This document shows positions 1-7,431 of a stretch of 21,726 nt of DNA, in pieces (the first letter of the stretch is position 1; each line of letters starts with the position of its first letter). Source of the DNA: CAIXMG01 sp964628065 (GTDB taxonomy: Bacteria; Patescibacteriota; Minisyncoccia; Phycocordibacterales; UBA1006); contig CAZVLM010000014.1 of the NCBI GenBank assembly GCA_964628065.1, forward strand, positions 1 through 21,726, written 5' to 3'. Below the pieces are notes generated by a model. It did no database searches. It had not been told where the DNA came from and saw only the letters and a list, made by a program, of their open reading frames with translations. A program made the translations under genes and the position numbers.

Positions 1-591
1 CTTGGTGCGTCGTCGCTTCGTGCCGGAATTATGTCGATTATTGTTTTCATATTACAAATAACGACGCGTCCTCCGCATACGTTCAGGGTTATCTTATATA
101 CGGTTGGGATTATGGTGTTTGCAAATCCAAGAATACTTCTGCATGACCCGTCGTTTCATATGTCATTCCTTGCGTTCATTGGGCTGATTTATGTAACACC
201 TGTTTTAGAAAACCTATTCAAGAAAAGCAATTTCATTATCGAGACATTATCGGTTCAGATATTTGTGCTTCCATACATACTGTGGATGAATGGAAGAATT
301 TCATTACTGCTCTTACTGTCAAACATTCTTACCGTACCAATCGTGCCAATAATTATGGGCGGAGGGTTTGTAGTTACCATGCTTGGAATGGTTTCGTATT
401 CTCTGGGTGCCATGATTGCTGTTCCTGTAAAATTAGGACTTTCATACATTATATTAGTGGCTCATAAAGTTGCTGCGGTAAAATCGCTTACGTTCGTTAT
501 TCCTCCGTTTGGGGTTGGGATTATGTTGGGTGCGTATGCGGTGCTCATCGGTTATCTGGTTTGGAGTAAGAAAAGGAGTATGCTAATGTGA
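1..591 (+). CDS. comEC: ComEC/Rec2 competence membrane protein, 3' part
   Basis: The reading frame is open from base 1, so the gene starts before the window; 196 codons are visible. The visible part matches the Competence domain of ComEC, the inner-membrane channel that moves single-stranded DNA into the cytoplasm during natural transformation. Seen directly: a family-like stretch at the left edge (GASSLRAGIMSI), then NPRILLHDPSFHMSFLA, followed by several strongly hydrophobic segments. The protein ends with KKRSMLM shortly after the last membrane segment, so the C-terminal metallo-beta-lactamase-like domain of long ComEC proteins is absent from this reading frame. That could be a natural short form, common in reduced genomes, or a split gene. 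The next gene starts 22 nt downstream and is probably cotranscribed. Confidence 0.85.
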   Translation, partial: LGASSLRAGIMSIIVFILQITTRPPHTFRVILYTVGIMVFANPRILLHDPSFHMSFLAFIGLIYVTPVLENLFKKSNFIIETLSVQIFVLPYILWMNGRISLLLLLSNILTVPIVPIIMGGGFVVTMLGMVSYSLGAMIAVPVKLGLSYIILVAHKVAAVKSLTFVIPPFGVGIMLGAYAVLIGYLVWSKKRSMLM

Positions 592-613
592 TTGGGAATC
601 AAAAACAAGACCT

Positions 614-1411
614 ATGAACAGTAACAAAACAATAAGTCCAATTACCTTAAGAGATAATATGGTTGTTCCGATTGATAAACTGCGTACGTATGCCGAGCTC
701 ATTATTCCTAAAATACAACTTTATTTTAAAGAATATGAACCAGAGGATGAGTACCGAATTTTTTTTCCGAAAAATAAAAAAGAGCACCGTAAAAAAATTA
801 AAATGTTTCGATGTCTCTTGATAGAAAGCCTATATTCATTTTTTAAAACGAGTATCAATCGTGTTGATTTAGCACTCGTCTTTCGTTATAAGAGCAGTGT
901 AAGTATCCAGCAAGCTATAAATAGTGTAAATCATAGCGAAAAGCGGCTAATCTCTCTTAAAAAGGAAGTGAGTAAGGTTCTGGAAACCATCGAATGTAAT
1001 CAATGGAGTACTCCAAAAAACCATGTCCTTGTCTCGAAAGTAATTGATAGTAATGAGTGGCAAGGGTATATACCAAAAGTTCAAATGGGATATGCGGATG
1101 CTATCTTTAACGCGTTACGCACAGAGCCTGAATGTGGACTTACACGAGAAGAAATAACATCATCTAGGAGTAGTCGCAGGTATGTACTTGCACGGAAAGT
1201 ATTCGTATGGTTATTTTTAGAAAAATATCCAGATGCCAACAGAAAGTTTTTGGTCTATATTTTAAATAGAAATAATCATGTAATCATCGTTCGAATCATC
1301 AAGAATCTACATGACTATACTAATCCTAAAATCAGTCACCTTGATTACGTAAAAGAATTTCAGAACCTGGTCGAAAAAATCAAAACCCGCTGCGAATCGG
1401 AAAGGCCATAA
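614..1411 (+). CDS. Unknown protein with two DnaA domain IV-like segments
   Basis: 265 aa, basic, no membrane segment or signal peptide. I do not recognise it as a named family. Residues 175-235 resemble DnaA domain IV, the helix-turn-helix that binds DnaA boxes: a TREEITSSR start, a basic helix with LARK, then NRNNHVIIVRIIKN, which lines up with the DnaA signature around DHTTV. Residues 58-110 look like a weaker second copy (MFRCLLIESLYSFFKTS, then SVSIQQAINSV). No Walker A or AAA+ region is present, so it is not DnaA. It probably binds DNA, but that is inference from pattern. It follows comEC by 22 nt, and its stop codon lies in the loop of a terminator, which ends this unit. Confidence 0.6.
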   Translation: MNSNKTISPITLRDNMVVPIDKLRTYAELIIPKIQLYFKEYEPEDEYRIFFPKNKKEHRKKIKMFRCLLIESLYSFFKTSINRVDLALVFRYKSSVSIQQAINSVNHSEKRLISLKKEVSKVLETIECNQWSTPKNHVLVSKVIDSNEWQGYIPKVQMGYADAIFNALRTEPECGLTREEITSSRSSRRYVLARKVFVWLFLEKYPDANRKFLVYILNRNNHVIIVRIIKNLHDYTNPKISHLDYVKEFQNLVEKIKTRCESERP

Positions 1412-1422
1412 TGGGCCTTTTT
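1401..1422 (+). terminator. Terminator overlapping the stop codon of the DnaA-like gene
   Basis: AAAGGCC (1401-1407) pairs with GGCCTTT (1414-1420) and a T-rich tract follows. The TAA stop codon at 1409-1411 sits in the loop. Confidence 0.75.
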
Positions 1423-1482
1423 ATTTTATAATAAATAGGCTACTAGTAACCTTTTTTAGGGCTCATGTTGCCTTGAAAGAAA

Positions 1483-1491
1483 TGGTATACT
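1483..1491 (+). promoter_or_regulatory. Possible extended -10 promoter of the SIMPL gene
   Basis: TGGTATACT is an extended -10 (TGn plus TATACT), about 46 nt before the ATG at 1538. No convincing -35 is visible. AT-rich alternatives lie closer to the start codon. Confidence 0.4.
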
Positions 1492-1537
1492 TAATACGTC
1501 ATCTAGTACGTATCATTATAAGTAATACTTAATATAT

Positions 1538-2371
1538 ATGTTTCAAAAAATCTACCAAAAACTACAGACCCGAGAAGGCGTGATGCTTATGGTGTCGCTT
1601 GCCCTAGGCGTGGCTATTATTATTGCTGTACTTGGCCTTATTTTCGGAGGACACCATGGTCCACGATATTCTGACGCCGGAGGACAGGAGGCGACTATCG
1701 CTGTTACCGGAAACGGGGAAGCCTTTGCGGTTCCTGACGTTGCCCAGTTTACCTTTACTATCAACAAGGACGCTAAAACCATGGCTGAAGCCCAGAAGCA
1801 GGTATCTGAATTGGGAAATGTCTTGATAAATAAGCTCGAATCAGCAGGAATCAATAAAAAAGACATTAAAACAGAAGGATTTAATGCGTATCCTAAGTAT
1901 GAAAATCGAGCTGTTTCAACATCAATGATGCCTTGCTCACCAACATACTGCCCACCAACAGAGACAAATTCAGTCATTGTGGGTTATACCGTTTCTCATA
2001 CTTATTCAGTTAAGGTGCGAAACCTTGATAAAGCATCAGATATTGCAAAATTGCTTACCGATGTAGGAGTGTCATCTATCAGTGGTCCTGATTTTACCGT
2101 TGATAATATTGACTCAATTAGAAATGATGCCCGAAGCCAGGCTATCGTAGATGCTAAAGTCCAGGCTAAAATCCTTGCAGGTCAGCTAGGGGTAAAACTA
2201 GGAAAAATCGTTGATTTTCAGGTTATTAACAATGGTGGATACCCAGTTCCTATGTACGCTCGAGCTGTGTCGAGTGACGCAGTAGCAGGTGAAAAAGCGG
2301 TTGCTCCAGCCCTTGAGCCAGGACAGACAGACGTTAAAGTCCAGGTTCAGGTTACCTACGAAATTAAGTAA
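1538..2371 (+). CDS. Membrane-anchored SIMPL (DUF541) domain protein
   Basis: 277 aa. A single transmembrane segment at about residues 15-37 anchors the protein, followed by an exported region. From about residue 52 it follows the SIMPL/DUF541 pattern: ATIAVTGNGEAFAVPDVAQF, then a repeated alpha-beta arrangement with LINKLESAGINKKDIKTEGF and a C-terminal half with DARSQAIVDAKVQAKILA. Residues 110-140 hold an unusual insertion rich in Cys, Pro and Thr (two Cys in CSPTYC). Family members are periplasmic or cell-surface proteins of poorly defined role, linked in some bacteria to oxidative stress or outer-surface assembly. It has its own upstream region and a terminator 14 nt after the stop, so it is probably monocistronic. 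Confidence 0.85.
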   Translation: MFQKIYQKLQTREGVMLMVSLALGVAIIIAVLGLIFGGHHGPRYSDAGGQEATIAVTGNGEAFAVPDVAQFTFTINKDAKTMAEAQKQVSELGNVLINKLESAGINKKDIKTEGFNAYPKYENRAVSTSMMPCSPTYCPPTETNSVIVGYTVSHTYSVKVRNLDKASDIAKLLTDVGVSSISGPDFTVDNIDSIRNDARSQAIVDAKVQAKILAGQLGVKLGKIVDFQVINNGGYPVPMYARAVSSDAVAGEKAVAPALEPGQTDVKVQVQVTYEIK

Positions 2372-2385
2372 TTTGAGCTATTCTC

Positions 2386-2411
2386 AAAAAAGCCCCGGAA
2401 AGGGCTTTTTT
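2386..2411 (+). terminator. Terminator after the SIMPL gene
   Basis: AAAAAAGCCC (2386-2395) and GGGCTTTTTT (2402-2411) form a 10-bp stem with loop CGGAAA. It would also work on the minus strand. Confidence 0.9.
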
Positions 2412-2447
2412 GCTGCAAACACACTCCGCACTTCGAGTCGACCTGGA

Positions 2448-2502
2448 CAAACACACCCGCCCGGCTTCGCCGAGGCACCCTCTCTAAAAGAGAGGGTTTT
2501 CT
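2448..2502 (+). repeat. Left arm of a perfect 55-bp inverted repeat
   Basis: All 55 bases are the exact reverse complement of 2942-2996; matching stops at 2447 and 2503. Inside the arm are two smaller hairpins: CGGC-TTC-GCCG, and ACCCTCTCT-AAA-AGAGAGGGT followed by TTTT. The arms flank the DUF559 gene. The REP-like structure suggests a small mobile or amplifiable unit. Confidence 0.95.
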
Positions 2503-2565
2503 ACATCTAGACGAAATGCTGAATTCTTGAGTTTTTCTTTATCTCGACCTGTTATCCTTATTGCT

Positions 2566-2931
2566 ATGTATACAAGAAGTTTTTACAATAGAAACCTTAA
2601 ATTTGCCGCAAGAGCATTGAGAAATAACATGACTCCTGCAGAGGAAAAATTATGGGTTGAGTTCTTGAGGAGTTTTAAGCCAAAAACCCATCGGCAAAGG
2701 CCGATGGGGAATTTCATCGTTGATTTCTATATTCCTAAGGCGAAACTTATTATAGAAATTGATGGAGATGTTCATTTTGGGGATAAATCTGCTGCAAAGG
2801 ATGCAGAAAGAACCTTATATTTCAATGATTATGGACTCAAAGTCATTCGTTTTACCAATAATGAAATATTTAACTCGTTTGAATGGGTTTGCAGCTCTAT
2901 TGATCAAACTGTCAGATCAAGGATAATCTAA
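2566..2931 (+). CDS. DUF559 endonuclease-like protein inside inverted repeats
   Basis: 121 aa from the ATG at 2566 (MYTRSFYNRN). It matches DUF559, a family with a PD-(D/E)XK-type restriction-endonuclease fold related to Vsr. Seen directly: LRNNMTPAEEKLWVEFLR, then RQRPMGNFIVDFYIPKAKL, and IEIDGDVHF, which fit the usual motif order (E in the first helix, D in VDFY, E-I-D in IEIDGD). It ends with LKVIRFTNNEI, as the family does. No partner such as a methylase is adjacent. The gene is enclosed on both sides by the 55-bp inverted repeat, with little else inside, so the unit 2448-2996 may move or spread as one piece. The biochemical substrate is unknown. An in-frame TTG at 2527 is less likely as the start. 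Confidence 0.88.
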   Translation: MYTRSFYNRNLKFAARALRNNMTPAEEKLWVEFLRSFKPKTHRQRPMGNFIVDFYIPKAKLIIEIDGDVHFGDKSAAKDAERTLYFNDYGLKVIRFTNNEIFNSFEWVCSSIDQTVRSRII

Positions 2932-2941
2932 GTTTAATAGC

Positions 2942-2996
2942 AGAAAACCCTCTCTTTTAGAGAGGGTGCCTCGGCGAAGCCGGGCGGGTGTGTTTG
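2942..2996 (-). repeat. Right arm of a perfect 55-bp inverted repeat
   Basis: Exact reverse complement of 2448-2502. It ends one base before the -35 box of the EF-Tu promoter (2998). No obvious target-site duplication is visible outside the two arms. Confidence 0.95.
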
Positions 2997-2997
2997 C

Positions 2998-3026
2998 TTG
3001 ACTTAAACACCAAAATGAGATAAGAT
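2998..3026 (+). promoter_or_regulatory. Promoter of the tuf-rpsJ-rplC-rplD-rplW unit
   Basis: TTGACT at 2998-3003, 17-bp spacer, TAAGAT at 3021-3026. It leaves a leader of about 105 nt before the EF-Tu ATG at 3138. The leader contains a short hairpin (TAAC at 3077-3080 with GTTA at 3100-3103, and GTGGC with GCTAC inside). Confidence 0.85.
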
Positions 3027-3137
3027 TCACACGTTATTATTAATTAATTGAGGGACAGATCCCGGCTCATTTGATGTAACAGTGGCTTTTTGGCTACGCG
3101 TTAAATGAAGGAGTCTCCCCTCGCAACAAATAACATT

Positions 3138-4337
3138 ATGGCAGGTGAATATACACGAACAAAGCCTCACGTTAACGTGGGAACTATCGGTCACGTAGAC
3201 CATGGTAAGACAACTTTGACAGCGGCTATTCTTCAGGTGCTTTCACGAGCAGGAGAAGGGTACTCAGCTAAATTGGTAGGTATTGATGGAATCGACAAGG
3301 CTCCAGAAGAAAAGGCACGAGGAATTACGATTGCCCTTTCTCACAACGAGTACGAAACTCCAACACGTCACTACGCTCACATCGACGCTCCAGGGCATGC
3401 TGACTACATCAAGAACATGATTACTGGTGCCGCTCAGATGGACGGTGCGATCATCGTAGTAGCTGCGACTGACGGTGCGATGCCACAGACACGAGAACAC
3501 ATCTTGCTTGCTAAGCAGGTAGGAGTGCCAAAGATCATCGTTTTCCTAAACAAGGTAGACATGGTTGATGACGCAGAAATGCTAGACCTCGTAGAAATGG
3601 AATTGCGAGAATTGCTTACAAAGCAGGGATACGATGGAGACAACGCTCCAGTAATCCGAGGATCAGGACTTAAAGCTCTTGAATCAAAGGATAACTCTGA
3701 TCCTTACGCTCAGAAAGTTATGGAATTGGTACATGCTTTGGATACATACATCCCTGAGCCAGTTCGAGAACTTGATAAGCCATTCCTAATGCCAATTGAA
3801 GACGTGTTCTCAATCGAAGGACGAGGAACCGTAGTAACTGGTAAGATTGAACGAGGAATCATCAAGGTTGGTGAAGAAATCGAAATCGTAGGACTTAAGG
3901 ATACTGTTAAAACAACAGTAACCGGAGTTGAAATGTTCAACAAGTCTCTACAGCAGGGACAGGCTGGAGACAACGCTGGAATCTTGCTCCGAGGTGTTAA
4001 GAAAGAAGACCTTACACGAGGACAGGTTCTTTGTAAGCCAGCTTCAGTGAAGCCTCATACAGACTTCGAATGTGAAGTTTACATCCTTAAGAAGGAAGAA
4101 GGAGGACGACACACACCATTTATCCAGGGTTACAAGCCGCAGTTCTACATCCGAACTACCGACGTAACAGGAGAAGTAACACTTCCAGAAGGAGCAGCTA
4201 TGGTTATGCCAGGCGATACCGTTAAATTGAAAGTGAAGCTTCTTGCGCCAGTAGCTATGGAAGACAACATGCGATTTGCTATCCGAGAAGGTGGTAAGAC
4301 TGTGGGAGCTGGAGTTGTAACTAAGATCATTGCTTAA
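3138..4337 (+). CDS. tuf: Elongation factor Tu
   Basis: 399 aa. EF-Tu delivers aminoacyl-tRNA to the ribosomal A site as a GTP complex. Motifs seen: P-loop GHVDHGKTT (residues 18-26), RGITI with the switch threonine at 64, DAPGHADY (83-90; the usual Cys is Ala), NKVDM (138-142) and GSGLKALE. Domains II and III follow in full. The C-terminal GGKTVGAG contains Thr388, equivalent to the E. coli threonine that Doc phosphorylates. The start at 3138 (MAGEYTRTKPHVNVG) fits the family; the in-frame ATG at 3105 would add 11 atypical residues. The AAGGAG near 3108 is about 25 nt from this start and probably not used. Of 16 Arg codons 15 are CGA, and all 12 Gln codons are CAG. Confidence 0.98.
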   Translation: MAGEYTRTKPHVNVGTIGHVDHGKTTLTAAILQVLSRAGEGYSAKLVGIDGIDKAPEEKARGITIALSHNEYETPTRHYAHIDAPGHADYIKNMITGAAQMDGAIIVVAATDGAMPQTREHILLAKQVGVPKIIVFLNKVDMVDDAEMLDLVEMELRELLTKQGYDGDNAPVIRGSGLKALESKDNSDPYAQKVMELVHALDTYIPEPVRELDKPFLMPIEDVFSIEGRGTVVTGKIERGIIKVGEEIEIVGLKDTVKTTVTGVEMFNKSLQQGQAGDNAGILLRGVKKEDLTRGQVLCKPASVKPHTDFECEVYILKKEEGGRHTPFIQGYKPQFYIRTTDVTGEVTLPEGAAMVMPGDTVKLKVKLLAPVAMEDNMRFAIREGGKTVGAGVVTKIIA

Positions 4338-4382
4338 ATTGTCTTTGAAACGCGCTTGCGTGTTTCTGGCAAACAATTATTT

Positions 4383-4718
4383 ATGGCAACAAAAGCAAAA
4401 GCAGGTGAAGTAACGGGAGGAATTCGACTTCGCGTGCGAGCATACGAGAGTAAAATCTTGGATGCATCTGTGAAACAAATCATGGACGTTGCTGCAAAGC
4501 ACGAAGCGCAGGTCCGAGGACCCGTTCCACTTCCAAATGAAATCAAAAAGTACACGGTAAACCGTTCAACATTCGTTCACAAGGACGCGCGAGAGCAGTT
4601 TGAAATCCGAGTACACAAGCGACTTATCGACATCGTCAACCCGACACCAAAATTGATCGAAGCATTGGGAACAATGAATCTTCCATCAGGAGTTGAAGTA
4701 GACATGAAGATGATGTAA
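4383..4718 (+). CDS. rpsJ: Ribosomal protein S10
   Basis: 111 aa. S10 sits in the head of the 30S subunit and, in other bacteria, also links NusB to transcription antitermination. Family sequence seen: IRLRVRAYESKILDASVKQI near the N terminus, then VRGPVPLPNEIKKYTV and HKRLIDIVNPTPKLIEALG. The ATG at 4383 (MATKAKAG) is chosen because the family core begins about 13 residues later; the in-frame ATG at 4356 would add a further nine residues. It follows tuf by 45 nt without a terminator, the usual tuf-rpsJ neighbourhood. No Shine-Dalgarno is visible (TTATTT precedes ATG). Confidence 0.97.
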   Translation: MATKAKAGEVTGGIRLRVRAYESKILDASVKQIMDVAAKHEAQVRGPVPLPNEIKKYTVNRSTFVHKDAREQFEIRVHKRLIDIVNPTPKLIEALGTMNLPSGVEVDMKMM

Positions 4719-4768
4719 TTATTAAACTTATTCAAGTTGGCAGTAGTACAAGATACGATTCCGTTAGG

Positions 4769-4787
4769 CCCTGAGCTTGTCGAAGGG
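4769..4787. repeat. REP-like 19-mer in the S10-L3 spacer
   Basis: CCCTGAGCTTGTCGAAGGG, an imperfect palindrome (CCCT and AGGG ends). From memory, this motif and its reverse complement recur in intergenic regions of many unrelated environmental bacteria. It is the only copy I see here and lies 28 nt before the chosen L3 start. Confidence 0.6.
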
Positions 4788-4814
4788 TGATCAATGGAGC
4801 CAACCAATGAAACT

Positions 4815-5438
4815 ATGAAATGTATTTTAGGTGAGAAAGTCACCATGACACAGTTCTTTGATGCAAAGGGCCGCGCAAGCGGAGCAACCATCATCAAGGC
4901 TGGTCCCGCTGTAATCACTCAGGTGAAAACAGTTGAGAAAGATGGGTACTCTGCAATCCAGGTTGGATTCGGAGAACGAAAAGAAAAAAACATCGCGAAA
5001 GCGCAGGTTGGTCACTTCAAGGGATTAGGAATGTTTCGATACAATCGAGAATTCCGAGTTTCTGAAGCCGAACTTGGAAATTATGCAGTTGGTCAGACAT
5101 TTGACGCAAGCGTATTTTCACCGGACGACGTTATCCGAGTTACGGGTATCTCGAAAGGAAAAGGATTCCAGGGAGGCGTGAAGCGCCATGGATTCAAGGG
5201 AGGTCCACGATCTCACGGTCAGAAGCACTCTGAACGAGAGCCGGGATCAATCGGAGGATCGGGCGGACGAGCCGGAGGACGCGTAGCGAAAGGTATGCGA
5301 ATGGCCGGACGAATGGGATCTGATCTCATTACCGTTCGAAACTTGAAAGTTCTTGCAGTCGACAAGGCAACAAACACATTGGTGGTAAAGGGTGCGGTTC
5401 CAGGTAAAGCTGGTACCATGCTCTCAATCACAGACTAA
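4815..5438 (+). CDS. rplC: Ribosomal protein L3
   Basis: 207 aa from the ATG at 4815. L3 is an early-assembling 50S protein whose loop approaches the peptidyl-transferase centre. The start MKCILGEKVTMTQFFDAKG fits the usual opening of the family; the ATG at 4794 would add seven atypical residues lying just after the REP-like motif. Further family sequence: RVTGISKGKGFQGGVKRHGF, HGQKHSEREPGSIG and GMRMAGRMG. The segment after PGSIG is Gly-rich (GGSGGRAGG) where many L3 proteins have a different short linker. The L3-L4 spacing is 4 nt, so translation is probably coupled. Confidence 0.97.
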   Translation: MKCILGEKVTMTQFFDAKGRASGATIIKAGPAVITQVKTVEKDGYSAIQVGFGERKEKNIAKAQVGHFKGLGMFRYNREFRVSEAELGNYAVGQTFDASVFSPDDVIRVTGISKGKGFQGGVKRHGFKGGPRSHGQKHSEREPGSIGGSGGRAGGRVAKGMRMAGRMGSDLITVRNLKVLAVDKATNTLVVKGAVPGKAGTMLSITD

Positions 5439-5442
5439 TTTT

Positions 5443-6147
5443 ATGGCAACAAAGAAAGCAACGAACAAAGAAAAGACCGCTGACCTTAAGGCTTCCGTTT
5501 ACGGAATGTCTGGGAAGGAAGTTTCTTCTGTGTCGCTTCCCGAATCAGTTTGGGGATTGCCATGGAATGCGGACTTGGTTCACCAGGTGGTCATGGGAAT
5601 GCAGTCAAATGCACGAACAGGACTTGCCCACACAAAAGGACGTTCTGACGTTTCTGGAGGTGGTAAAAAGCCTTGGCGACAGAAGGGTACTGGACGAGCG
5701 CGACACGGATCTAGCCGATCTCCAATTTGGAAAGGCGGAGGTATCACACACGGACCTAACTCTGAAAAGAACTATGACAAGAAAATCAATAAGAAGACTC
5801 GAACAAAGGCCCTCTTTGTCGCACTTTCTCAGAAATTGCGAGATGGAAAAGTATTGTTCGTCGACTCTCTAGAATTGAAGTCAATCAAGACGAAGGATGC
5901 AATGGATGCGCTTACAAACCTTGCGAAGGTTGAAGGATTCAAAACCTTAAACACAAAGAAGGAGAATAATGCGTATGTTGTTGTTCCTCAGAAGTCTGAT
6001 GTCTCAGCTAAGAGCTTCCGAAATATCTTCCACGTAACGGTAGAAGAAGTTCGAAACTTGAACGCTGTTGATGTCTTGAACTATCGATACTTGGTTATTG
6101 CAGGACCCGACGCGTCGAATGAAGTATTAACAGCAAAGCTTAAATAA
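5443..6147 (+). CDS. rplD: Ribosomal protein L4
   Basis: 234 aa. L4 lines the 50S exit tunnel, and in E. coli it represses its own S10 operon. The diagnostic segment KKPWRQKGTGRARHGSSRSP lies at about residues 77-96, followed by WKGGGITHGP. The start MATKKATNKEK at 5443 is taken because the stop of L3 is 4 nt upstream and family-like sequence begins soon after; it gives a short Lys-rich N-terminal extension. The TAA-TTTT-ATG junction has no Shine-Dalgarno. Arg codons are almost all CGA. Confidence 0.97.
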   Translation: MATKKATNKEKTADLKASVYGMSGKEVSSVSLPESVWGLPWNADLVHQVVMGMQSNARTGLAHTKGRSDVSGGGKKPWRQKGTGRARHGSSRSPIWKGGGITHGPNSEKNYDKKINKKTRTKALFVALSQKLRDGKVLFVDSLELKSIKTKDAMDALTNLAKVEGFKTLNTKKENNAYVVVPQKSDVSAKSFRNIFHVTVEEVRNLNAVDVLNYRYLVIAGPDASNEVLTAKLK

Positions 6148-6150
6148 TTT

Positions 6151-6465
6151 ATGGCAAAGAAAATCGTCAAAAAGGAAGAAGCTGCTGCAGTAAAGACTTC
6201 TACACTCGTACTCGGACCCCGCATTACTGAAAAGGCAGCGTATGCAGCAGAGAAGAACGTTTACGTCTTCAATGTAGCAGACAGTGCTAACAAAATTCAG
6301 ATCAAGCAAGAAATCAAGAGCTTGTACAATGTTACTCCAATCAAGATTGCTATTGTGGTCAATAAGCCAAAGAACGTAGTGTTCCGAGGACGACCAGGAA
6401 AGAAGTCTGGCTTCAAGAAAGCGTATGTGTACCTCAAAAAGGGAGATACGATCGAAGTTAACTAA
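6151..6465 (+). CDS. rplW: Ribosomal protein L23
   Basis: 104 aa. L23 is at the tunnel exit and docks trigger factor and SRP. Family sequence: LGPRITEKAAYAAEKNVYVF, IKQEIKSLYNVTPIKI, then FRGRPGKKSGFKKAYVYLKK. A Lys/Ala-rich N-terminal stretch of about 18 residues precedes the core. It starts 3 nt after L4 stops. In most bacteria L2 follows at once; here a terminator lies 10 nt after the stop and accessory genes come next, so L23 is the last gene of this transcription unit. Confidence 0.97.
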   Translation: MAKKIVKKEEAAAVKTSTLVLGPRITEKAAYAAEKNVYVFNVADSANKIQIKQEIKSLYNVTPIKIAIVVNKPKNVVFRGRPGKKSGFKKAYVYLKKGDTIEVN

Positions 6466-6474
6466 CTCTTATAC

Positions 6475-6505
6475 AAAAAATCCCTCGTGAGACCGGGGAT
6501 TTTTT
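6475..6505 (+). terminator. Terminator after L23 that cuts the S10 cluster
   Basis: AAAAAATCCC (6475-6484) and GGGATTTTTT (6496-6505) form a 10-bp stem. It separates tuf-S10-L3-L4-L23 from L2. Confidence 0.9.
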
Positions 6506-6524
6506 GTTGGTTGATTTTAAAATA

Positions 6525-6553
6525 TTGACATTATAAACAATTCGCTCCATCAT
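6525..6553 (+). promoter_or_regulatory. Probable promoter of the methyltransferase-like gene
   Basis: Consensus TTGACA at 6525-6530, 17-bp spacer, weak -10 CATCAT at 6548-6553. The ATG at 6560 comes six nt after the -10, so the mRNA would be leaderless. Confidence 0.55.
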
Positions 6554-6559
6554 AAGTAT

Positions 6560-7324
6560 ATGCATTCCATAGAAACAATACCATTGAAAAAATCGAAAGC
6601 AGAACTACTTAAAAGTAAATTAGAAGATCCTACTTATCTACCTAGCGAGCAAGAGATTATAGAGGTGATAAAAAGTGATGATGAGAACAGAACTAACGAA
6701 TTCGATAAGCTTACGCGAGATAAAATAAATCCTATATTTGAACTATTTAATAAAGAATACATGCATGATTTAGGTAGTTACTTGTCAAAGCGTATAAAAG
6801 AACTTGGGATAACTAATCGTAAGCCAATAATTTTAGAGGTAGGAGCAGGAAACGGAAAGCTTAGTTATTTTCTGGGTAAGGAGATGGGCAACGCCGCAGA
6901 AATTATTGCCGTTGATTCAGGAGCTTGGAAACTTGGCGCTCCTTTTCCTGTGGAACATATGGATCATCAGCAGGCATTAGAAAAATATAAACCGGATATA
7001 GTGCTTTTTTCCTGGATGCCATATAAGTATGACTGTACCGATGATTTTAGAAAATGCCCGTCAGTAAAGGAATATATTCTAATTGGGCCAGCTGGTGCCG
7101 AATGTGGAGATGGTTGGAAAACGTGGGGCATTGAAGATCATTTAGATGATGACGATGAATTTCCTCAAGATACTGAACCAAGAGTTACGCCTTATGAAGC
7201 CGATGGTTTTGAAATAGATTTTATAAAAGAGGTCGAAGAGCATCAAACTGGCAGATCGAATTATTTTTTAAGTGGTGATTATCATAAATACTCACGAACA
7301 GCTTCATTTAGAAGGAAAGAATAG
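6560..7324 (+). CDS. Class I SAM-dependent methyltransferase-like protein
   Basis: 254 aa. A Rossmann-type SAM-binding motif lies at about residues 90-105 (PIILEVGAGNGKLSYFLG), followed by a second strand ending in an acidic residue (EIIAVDSG, 113-121) and PDIVLFSWMPYKYD (145-158), the usual place of motif IV. The N-terminal 80 residues are helical and charged; an acidic patch (DDDDE) lies near residue 195. The substrate cannot be told from the sequence; without a clear NPPY-type motif a DNA adenine methylase is unlikely. Codon use differs from the ribosomal genes: of 10 Arg codons five are AGA, one AGG, two CGT and two CGA. It has its own promoter and terminator within the block inserted between L23 and L2. 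Confidence 0.75.
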   Translation: MHSIETIPLKKSKAELLKSKLEDPTYLPSEQEIIEVIKSDDENRTNEFDKLTRDKINPIFELFNKEYMHDLGSYLSKRIKELGITNRKPIILEVGAGNGKLSYFLGKEMGNAAEIIAVDSGAWKLGAPFPVEHMDHQQALEKYKPDIVLFSWMPYKYDCTDDFRKCPSVKEYILIGPAGAECGDGWKTWGIEDHLDDDDEFPQDTEPRVTPYEADGFEIDFIKEVEEHQTGRSNYFLSGDYHKYSRTASFRRKE

Positions 7325-7333
7325 TTGTAATGG

Positions 7334-7353
7334 TCCCCTTAGTGGGGATTTTT
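7334..7353 (+). terminator. Terminator after the methyltransferase-like gene
   Basis: TCCCC (7334-7338) and GGGGA (7344-7348) pair and TTTTT follows. Confidence 0.75.
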
Positions 7354-7366
7354 GTTGTTCAAGAGA

Positions 7367-7393
7367 TTGACGAGCAAGGTAAAATATGATACT
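7367..7393 (+). promoter_or_regulatory. Possible promoter of the 345-aa unknown gene
   Basis: TTGACG at 7367-7372 and GATACT at 7388-7393 with a 15-bp spacer, shorter than ideal. The leader to 7432 contains a nine-codon ORF at 7400-7429 whose stop is 2 nt before the main ATG. Confidence 0.4.
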
Positions 7394-7431
7394 TTGAACA
7401 TGAATTTTATAACGTCTTTAAAAACTTAAAA

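Noticed and set aside
2448..2996. A classical insertion sequence
   Set aside because: Inverted repeats are present but there is no transposase and no clear target duplication; DUF559 is not a known transposase.
3105..3137. ATG at 3105 as the EF-Tu start
   Set aside because: It adds 11 residues absent from the family; MAGEYTRTKPHVNVG at 3138 fits.
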